Of a stretch of 64,000 nucleotides of DNA, positions 58,607-64,000 are shown piece by piece; the stretch's first letter is position 1; every line of letters starts with the position of its first letter. Position numbers and translations under genes: made by a program. The notes below the pieces were generated by a model. It was not told the DNA's origin, did not search any database, and saw only the letters and a program-made list of their open reading frames with translations. This stretch comes from Pseudomonas sp. GCEP-101 (lineage in GTDB: Bacteria; Pseudomonadota; Gammaproteobacteria; Pseudomonadales; Pseudomonadaceae), in NCBI RefSeq assembly GCF_025133575.1, contig NZ_CP104011.1:4844965-4908964 (forward strand), in the 5' to 3' direction.

Positions 58607-59632
58607 TCAGGCCTGGTCCGCGTCGGGGCCGCGCAGGTTTTCGAACTGACTGATGCCGTCGGGAATCAGGTTGCGCACGATGCTGGCGAAATCCGCATCG
58701 ACCAGCGTCCGCGCCCGATTGAGCAGCACGGGCAGGGGGCTGGAAGGCTCGTGACGGGCGTAGTACTCCAGCAGCCGGTCGAGGCTGCGGCGCACATCGT
58801 CGCGGTTGCGGATTTCGCCGCTGGCGGGGGCCGCGCTGGGGCTCGCAGCGGCGCCCGCGGCATCGGTACGGGGTGGCTCCTGCGCCGTGGCGTCGGTGCC
58901 GTCAGTCGTGGCCTGCGCGGATTCGCCGAGCACCTGCAGGGCGAGTTTGAGCGGCTGGCGCAAGGGCTGCAGGTCGACGCCGCGGTCGGAGCCGACCTGC
59001 TCGGCGACCTGGCGCTCGATGGCCTGGGCGGCCTCCAGCGCGGTCAGGATCGCCGTGCGGGTGGCGTCGAGTCGTTCAGGATCGCTGTCGCGCAGGGCGC
59101 CGGTGAGTTCGTCGGCGCCGAGGGTTTCGTCGCTCGCCGGCAGCAGGCCGGCGGCATTGAGGGCGGCGCGCACGGTGACCGTGCCGAACACACGCGAGCG
59201 CAGCAGCACGGCGTTGCGCAGCAGGGCGAGGTTGGTGTCGCAGGTCAGGCCGGCGAGGGTGTTGACCCGCACGGTGGGGTCGTTGTCGTCGTCGGCGTCC
59301 AGGCGCGGGTAGAGTTCGGCCCAGTAGCGCGAGAGCAGTTCGCTGATCAGCGTCAGGCCGCTGGCGAGGCCGTCGAGACCTTCCAGCGCGAGGCTGCTCT
59401 GCACGAGGAAATGGGTGATGCGCAGGTCCTTGCTGCGTTGCAGCAGGCTGCTGCTGGCCTGCTCGACGGCGCGCCAATCCGGCGGCTCGGCGGCCTGGAC
59501 CACGTCGCCCATGCTGCGCTCGGGGCGCCCCTGGGCATCGCGTTCGAGTTGCAGGAATTCGCTGTCGTATTCCAGGTCAACGCCACAGGGCGCGCTCTCT
59601 GAAATCGAGGCGAGCAAAAGCGATCCATCCAC
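58607..59632 (-). CDS. tssA: T6SS cap/priming protein TssA
   Basis: Protein of about 341 residues that starts sheath and tube assembly from the baseplate. The ImpA N-terminal domain is clear (SISESAPCGVDLEYDSEFLQ, PERSMGDVVQAAEPPDWRAV); the C-terminal part has RSLDRLLEYYARHEPSSPLP. The start is not certain: GTG at 59632 (MDGSLLLASIS) matches TssA1-type N-termini and has GGGAG ten bases upstream; a TTG at 59671 would add 13 residues. It is the first gene of the minus-strand operon and is divergent from fha. Confidence 0.9.
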   Translation of the reverse strand: MDGSLLLASISESAPCGVDLEYDSEFLQLERDAQGRPERSMGDVVQAAEPPDWRAVEQASSSLLQRSKDLRITHFLVQSSLALEGLDGLASGLTLISELLSRYWAELYPRLDADDDNDPTVRVNTLAGLTCDTNLALLRNAVLLRSRVFGTVTVRAALNAAGLLPASDETLGADELTGALRDSDPERLDATRTAILTALEAAQAIERQVAEQVGSDRGVDLQPLRQPLKLALQVLGESAQATTDGTDATAQEPPRTDAAGAAASPSAAPASGEIRNRDDVRRSLDRLLEYYARHEPSSPLPVLLNRARTLVDADFASIVRNLIPDGISQFENLRGPDADQA

Positions 59633-60016
59633 AGTAATCGATCTCCCTATCGGTGTGGATTTGGCTGACAAAGTCCCCAGAAGTTTCCATGTTATTTCTG
59701 TGGGAAGTTGCCCTCAGTTAATATCACTGAGCCATCACATATTTGCGATGAAGTCGCCATTTTTGGTTTAGTAGTTGCTGTTGTCAAGGTAAGCTATTTA
59801 CGTGTTACTGCAGTTGTGACCCGCACCAAAGAGTCGAGAAGTTCTTCGGCGATTCGTGTTTGCCGGTCGCGGAAAGCAAGGATAAGATCGCGCGGTTTCC
59901 GCCGTCAGCCCTTCAGAATCAAGGGTTCACGCTTGTAGGAAAAAGTGTGGAACCCGCATGAGGGTTGGGTTGTCCCTGGATGGGACGACGGGAAGCGGAG
60001 CAGGCAGGGAGGCTAC
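59633..60016. promoter_or_regulatory. Divergent promoter and leader region of the two T6SS operons
   Basis: This 384-base stretch without a gene is clearly more AT-rich than its neighbours (59640-59830 especially). It must carry promoters for tssA (minus) and fha (plus). The fha leader just before the start codon has at least six GGA triplets in about 60 bases (59950, 59979, 59984, 59992, 59998, 60008), the last inside the ribosome site. This is the pattern bound by RsmA/CsrA. In P. aeruginosa the H1 cluster is known to be under RsmA control. Confidence 0.55.
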
Positions 60017-61465
60017 ATGGCGCTGCGTTTGACCATCACCAGTTATCACAAGATCACCCCCGGTCAATGTCCTGAAATGACGTTGGATACCGGTGTGATG
60101 GCAATTGGCCGTAATCCCGACAATGACTGGGTATTACCGGACCCTGCGCGCCTGGTTTCTTCGCGACATTGCCTCATTCAATATAAAGATGGCCGCTACT
60201 TCCTCACCGATAACAGCACGAACGGTGTCGAACTGCTCAATGCCGGAGTTCGCATGCGCCGTGGCAGCAGTGAACTTCTGGAAGATGGCGAAGTTATCCG
60301 TATCGGTGACTACGAGATCCAGGCGCGCATCGAAACCGGCCTGATGTCCGGCGCTTCGCCCTTCGCCGCGGCGGATTCGGCGAACAGCTTCGAAGCCCTG
60401 ATGGCCGCCCATCAATCGGCCCCCGCGCCGATCCCCGATACCCCCTTCAGCCCCTCGGCTTCGGCGCATCTGCAGGGCGTTTCCCCGCAGGAAACCCTGC
60501 CCGACCTGTTCGATTTTCTGGCGCCGTCAACGCCGGCTCCGGCGCCGATTGCCGACCACGTGCCGGCCGAGCGCCATGACTTCCGCCCGCCCGCCGCGAC
60601 CCTGCCGCCGCCACCGGCCACCCCCGCGCCGGCACCCGTCGTGCCGTCGGCGCCGGCAGCGGGCGCCGGCCTGATTCCCGAGGACTGGGACCTGCTGGGC
60701 GACACGCCGGCGGCGGCCAATCCCTTTGCCACGATCGAGCCGGCATCGCCGCTGAGCCCCTCCACCCCCGAACCCTTGCCGCCGGTCGCTGCGCCGCCCG
60801 TGGAGCAACCGGTCGCGCCGGCCCGGGCCGCCGAGCACGAGCCCCGCGCCACGGCCGCCGCGCCGGTGGCAAACGACGACGAACTGCTGCAGGCCTTCCT
60901 GCGCGGCGCCGGTCTGGAGCGCCTGCGCCTGGACAACCGCCAGGCCGCCGCGCAGATGGAGGCCATCGGGCGCAGCTACCGGTTGATGGTGGAAGGGCTG
61001 ATCGACGTCCTGCGCGCGCGCAGCAGCCTGAAGGGCGAGTTCCGCATGCAGCAGACTCTGGTGCGCCCGGTGGAGAACAATCCGCTGAAATTCGCCCCCA
61101 ATGCCGACGAAGCGCTGCTCCTGCTGCTGCGCGGCGGCAGCCCGGCGTTCATGCCGGCCGACCAGGCGGTGCGCGATGGCTTCGACGACCTGCGCGCGCA
61201 CCAGCTGGCGGTGATGGCCGGGGTCGAGGCAGCGATCAAGCACCTGCTGGCACGCTTCGAACCCCATGCGCTGGAGGCGCGCATGGGCAAGGGCGGCGGC
61301 CTCTCCAGCCTGTTGCCGGGCGCCCGCCAGGCGCAGAGCTGGCAGCAGTTCGTCGAGCTGTACGGCACGCTGTCGCGCGAAGCCGAAGACGATTTCCAGG
61401 ATCTGTTCGGCCGCGAATTCGGCCGTGCCTACGAGCAACACATCGCCCGCCTGCGCCACCCCTAG
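60017..61465 (+). CDS. fha1: FHA-domain T6SS protein (Fha1/TagH-like)
   Basis: Scaffold protein of 482 residues. N-terminal FHA domain (about 24-95, IGRNPDNDWVLPDPARLVSS then RHCLIQYKDG and DNSTNGVEL) binds phosphothreonine. A Pro/Ala-rich linker (about 150-290) is followed by the TagH C-terminal domain (YRLMVEGLIDVLRARSSLKG, LKFAPNADEALLLLL). In P. aeruginosa, kinase PpkA phosphorylates Fha1 to activate secretion; ppkA and pppA are not in this window. The ATG at 60017 has AGGGAGG four bases upstream. It is first in the plus-strand T6SS operon. Confidence 0.93.
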   Translation: MALRLTITSYHKITPGQCPEMTLDTGVMAIGRNPDNDWVLPDPARLVSSRHCLIQYKDGRYFLTDNSTNGVELLNAGVRMRRGSSELLEDGEVIRIGDYEIQARIETGLMSGASPFAAADSANSFEALMAAHQSAPAPIPDTPFSPSASAHLQGVSPQETLPDLFDFLAPSTPAPAPIADHVPAERHDFRPPAATLPPPPATPAPAPVVPSAPAAGAGLIPEDWDLLGDTPAAANPFATIEPASPLSPSTPEPLPPVAAPPVEQPVAPARAAEHEPRATAAAPVANDDELLQAFLRGAGLERLRLDNRQAAAQMEAIGRSYRLMVEGLIDVLRARSSLKGEFRMQQTLVRPVENNPLKFAPNADEALLLLLRGGSPAFMPADQAVRDGFDDLRAHQLAVMAGVEAAIKHLLARFEPHALEARMGKGGGLSSLLPGARQAQSWQQFVELYGTLSREAEDDFQDLFGREFGRAYEQHIARLRHP

Positions 61466-61508
61466 GCCGGTCGATCAGGGAAGAAACAAGCGTTACCGAG
61501 GAACAAGG

Positions 61509-62012
61509 ATGATTCGACAGATTTTACTGGCAGCGGGCTTGGCCCTGCTGTGCAGTGGCTGCTCCAGCGATACGCCCAGCGTGCCGCCGGCGCCGGAGGA
61601 GGGCACCCGCCTGACCCTGCTGGTGCAGGCCGACAGCCGCCTCAACCCCACGCCCGATGGCCACAGCGCCCCGGTGCGCGTGCGCCTGCTGGAACTGCGC
61701 AGCGCCGCGCTGTTCGAGCGCGCCGATTATTTCAGCCTCGCCGAACAGGCGGCCGGTGTCCTGGGCGCTGACCTCGTCGCCCAGGACGACTGGCTGCTGC
61801 AGCCGGGCGAGCAGCGCGAGCTGACCCGCCGCCTGGAACCCGCCACCCGCCAGGTGGCGCTGATGGTCGGCTACCGCGACCTCGACCGCGCGCAATGGCG
61901 CAGCGTGCTGCAGCCCGTGGCCGGGCAGGCGAGCCGCTACCGCATCGAACTGGGCGCCAACGCCGTGCGCGTGGTGGCCCTCGAACAACCCTCCCGTCCC
62001 GACTCTCGCTAA
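61509..62012 (+). CDS. tssJ: T6SS outer-membrane lipoprotein TssJ
   Basis: Lipoprotein of 167 residues with lipobox LCSGC (Cys18). The mature part has the TssJ core VRVRLLELRSAALFERADYF and RQVALMVGYRDLDRAQWRSV. It ties the TssM-TssL membrane complex to the outer membrane. It follows fha by 43 bases and precedes tssK by 11. Confidence 0.94.
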   Translation: MIRQILLAAGLALLCSGCSSDTPSVPPAPEEGTRLTLLVQADSRLNPTPDGHSAPVRVRLLELRSAALFERADYFSLAEQAAGVLGADLVAQDDWLLQPGEQRELTRRLEPATRQVALMVGYRDLDRAQWRSVLQPVAGQASRYRIELGANAVRVVALEQPSRPDSR

Positions 62013-62023
62013 ACGGAGCCCCT

Positions 62024-63358
62024 ATGTCCTGGAACAACCGCGTGATCTGGTCGGAAGGCATGTTCATCGGCACCCAGCATTTCCAGCAGCACGACCGCTA
62101 CCTGGAAAGCCTCATCGACGCCCGCAGCCGGCCGCTGTCCGCCGCCGGCTGGGGCTTTTCGGAGCTCCAGCTCGACGCCGGGCTGCTGGCCCAGGGCAAG
62201 CTGGCCATCGTCACGGCCCGCGGCCTGCTGCCCGACGGCACGCCGTTCAACATTCCCCAGGAGGATGTCGCTCCCGAACCGCTGGACATCGAGGACGGCC
62301 TGCGTGACGGGGTGATCTACCTCGCCCTGCCGCTGCGCCGCTCCGGTGTGCGCGACACGGTGGAGGCGGGCGAGCCCGCCGGCGGTGCGCGCTACCGCAG
62401 CCAGGTGCGCGAGGTACGGGACGACAACGCCGCCTTCGAGAGCCGCATTCCGGTCGCGGTGGGCGAGCGCGCACTGCGTCTGCTCACCGCCGCGGACGGC
62501 CTGCATGACTACGCCGCACTGGGCGTGGCGCGTGTGCGCGAGAAACGCGCCGACCGCGCGCTGCTGCTGGACGAGCAGTACATCCCGCCGCTGCTCGACG
62601 TCAGCGTCAGCAAGCCCCTGGCGGCGTTTCGCAGCGAACTGCTGGGCCTGCTGCACCAGCGCGGCGAAGCCCTGGCCGGCCGGGTAGTGGCGTCCAGCGC
62701 CGGCGGCGCCTCGGAAATCGCCGACTTCATGCTGCTGCAACTGGTCAACCGCGCCGAGCCGCTGGTGGCACACCTGGCGCGGATCACCCCGTTGCACCCG
62801 GAGCGCCTGTACAGCGAGCTGCTCGCCCTGGCCGGCGAGTTCGCCACCTTCTCCAGCGCCGAGCGGCGCCCGGCGGCGTTCCCGGTGTACCAGCACGATG
62901 ACCTGGTGATGAGCTTCACCCCGGTGATGCAGGCGCTGCGCGAGGCGCTGTCGATGCTCATCGACAGCAAGGCGGTGCCGATCCCCATCGTCGAGAAGGC
63001 CTACGGCATCCACGTCGGCATGCTCGCCGACCGCAGCCTGCTGGACACCGCCAGCTTCGTCCTCGTGGTGCGCGCCGACATGCCCGCCGAAACCCTGCGC
63101 GGGCGCTTCGGCCAGCAGAGCAAGATCGGCTCGGTGGAGCACATTCGCGACCTGGTCAACCTGCAGCTGCCGGGCATCGGCCTGCTGCCGTTGCCGGTGG
63201 CGCCACGGCAGATTCCGTTCCACGCCGGCTCCACCTACTACGAGCTGGACCGTGGCAGCGAGCACTGGAAGCAACTGGCGCAGTCCGGTGGCTTCGCCTT
63301 CCACGTCGCCGGAGAGTTCCCCGGCCTGAACCTGGCCTTCTGGGCGATCCGGGGATAA
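62024..63358 (+). CDS. tssK: T6SS baseplate protein TssK
   Basis: Trimeric adaptor of 444 residues that links the baseplate to the membrane complex. Marks are the start MSWNNRVIWSEGMFIGTQHF, QQHDRYLESLIDARSRPLSA and the C-terminal FYELDRGSEHWKQL-like segment YYELDRGSEHWKQL. It lies three bases before tssL. Confidence 0.96.
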   Translation: MSWNNRVIWSEGMFIGTQHFQQHDRYLESLIDARSRPLSAAGWGFSELQLDAGLLAQGKLAIVTARGLLPDGTPFNIPQEDVAPEPLDIEDGLRDGVIYLALPLRRSGVRDTVEAGEPAGGARYRSQVREVRDDNAAFESRIPVAVGERALRLLTAADGLHDYAALGVARVREKRADRALLLDEQYIPPLLDVSVSKPLAAFRSELLGLLHQRGEALAGRVVASSAGGASEIADFMLLQLVNRAEPLVAHLARITPLHPERLYSELLALAGEFATFSSAERRPAAFPVYQHDDLVMSFTPVMQALREALSMLIDSKAVPIPIVEKAYGIHVGMLADRSLLDTASFVLVVRADMPAETLRGRFGQQSKIGSVEHIRDLVNLQLPGIGLLPLPVAPRQIPFHAGSTYYELDRGSEHWKQLAQSGGFAFHVAGEFPGLNLAFWAIRG

Positions 63359-63361
63359 GCG

Positions 63362-64000
63362 ATGAGCGTCAACAACGACGAGTGGCCGAGCAGCAACGCC
63401 AGCCCCAATCCGCTGGGCAACGACCGCACCCAGTTCATGCCGCGCCCCGGTGGCCGCGCCCCACAAGCCGCCGCGCCGTCGCCTGCCGCACCGCTGCCGG
63501 TGGCCGCCGCGCCCTTGCCGGCCGGCCAGGCGCTGGGCATGAACCCGCTGGAACAGGCCGCCGGCTCGCTGCTCAGCCTGCTGACGCGCCTGCGCAGCAC
63601 CCTGGCGCATCCGGCGCCGGCCAGCCTGCGCGCGCAGCTGCTGGGCTACCTGCGCCAGTTCGAGCAGCGCGCCGAGGCCGCCGGCGTCGCCCGCAACGAC
63701 GTGCTGCTCGCGCGCTACGCGCTGTGCACCGCGCTGGACGAGGCGGTGCTCAGTACGCCGTGGGGTAGCGCGAGCGAGTGGGGCAAGCAGAGCCTGCTGA
63801 TCACCGTGCACAACGAGGCCTGGGGCGGCGAAAAAGTGTTCCAGCTGCTGGAGCATTGCCTGCAGAGCCCGCGCGAGCGCATCGATCTGCTGGAGCTGTT
63901 GTACCTGTGCATGAGCCTGGGCTTCGAAGGCCGCTACCGGGTGATGCACGACGGCCGCAGCCAGCTCGAAGCGCTGCGCGAGCGCACCGCCGCGACCCTG
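63362..64000 (+). CDS. tssL: T6SS inner-membrane protein TssL (3' partial)
   Basis: The window shows the first 213 codons of TssL (IcmH/DotU). After a disordered Pro/Ala-rich start, the cytoplasmic helical domain is visible: LLARYALCTALDEAVLSTPW, SLLITVHNEAWGGEKVFQLL and LLELLYLCMSLGFEGRYRVM. The membrane segment and any C-terminal peptidoglycan-binding domain lie outside the window. TssM would be expected next. Confidence 0.93.
   Translation, partial: MSVNNDEWPSSNASPNPLGNDRTQFMPRPGGRAPQAAAPSPAAPLPVAAAPLPAGQALGMNPLEQAAGSLLSLLTRLRSTLAHPAPASLRAQLLGYLRQFEQRAEAAGVARNDVLLARYALCTALDEAVLSTPWGSASEWGKQSLLITVHNEAWGGEKVFQLLEHCLQSPRERIDLLELLYLCMSLGFEGRYRVMHDGRSQLEALRERTAATL

Noticed and set aside
59708..59938. 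76-codon plus-strand frame in the T6SS divergent region
   Set aside because: Arg/Ser-rich without domain or good start; lies in the AT-rich promoter stretch.

Overview
The window is GC-rich (about two thirds G+C by eye) chromosomal DNA from a Gammaproteobacterium, almost certainly a Pseudomonas of the P. aeruginosa / P. nitroreducens / P. citronellolis side of the genus. The reasons are an H1-type type VI secretion (T6SS) cluster with a P. aeruginosa-like gene order and Hcp, a short LOV protein beside a class II LitR-like MerR regulator, and a trimeric-adhesin/TpgA-like pair. The species is an inference; no rRNA, tRNA, CRISPR array or insertion sequence was found.

Layout. 1-0.8 kb: end of an AraC/GyrI-type regulator. 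0.9-4.0 kb: a polar amino acid-type ABC binding protein and permease with a flavin monooxygenase, all on the minus strand. 4.1-10.4 kb: a tightly packed seven-gene minus-strand operon (thermostable-hemolysin-family protein, AMP-forming ligase, haem-oxygenase-like diiron protein, short-chain dehydrogenase, TPR protein, OmpR-type response regulator, QseC-type kinase). An OmpR-style direct repeat sits upstream of its first gene. I could not assign a known product to it, and it is the best candidate for an undescribed system. 10.8-11.8 kb: an orphan ATP-grasp enzyme. 12.0-19.2 kb: an unusual LuxR-type regulator with a Glu at the phosphorylation site and a pseudokinase-like tail, followed by a TPR protein, a YadA-like trimeric autotransporter, a TpgA-like lipoprotein and another lipoprotein. 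19.2-20.4 kb: an AT-rich orphan gene flanked by 17-bp direct repeats.

20.4-32.5 kb: a light/oxidative-stress region. A receiver protein, a LitR-like repressor and a LOV photoreceptor are followed by a lipid-modification operon (SnoaL, SDR, FAD oxidoreductase, DUF1365, cyclopropane-synthase-like methyltransferase, DUF2878). A photolyase operon (chalcone-isomerase-like, DUF3833, DUF6482, FeS photolyase, DUF2256) and a catalase/cytochrome b561 pair come next. Four intergenic regions here carry paired TGTAYA-type boxes, most 18 bp apart, which suggests one regulon. 32.5-34.5 kb: a small protein, a structured leader or small RNA candidate, and a Cache-GGDEF diguanylate cyclase. 35.0-38.0 kb: a citrate-type MFS transporter, a lone periplasmic binding protein and a LysR regulator, with the same ATTGAT-N11-ATCAAT operator upstream of both lysR and the transporter. 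38.1-41.4 kb: a purine module (hydroxyisourate-hydrolase-like protein, nucleoside deaminase, xanthine/uracil permease and a divergent LysR). 41.6-45.5 kb: a classical autotransporter.

45.7-64.0 kb: the T6SS. An Eag chaperone, a PAAR effector with a RelA/SpoT-like (Tas1-like) toxin domain and a small immunity gene converge on vgrG. The minus-strand operon tssA-tssB-tssC-hcp-tssE-tssF-tssG-clpV-vgrG and the divergent plus-strand operon fha-tssJ-tssK-tssL follow, and tssL runs off the window. The order matches the P. aeruginosa H1-T6SS, except that no tagJ lies between hcp and tssE.
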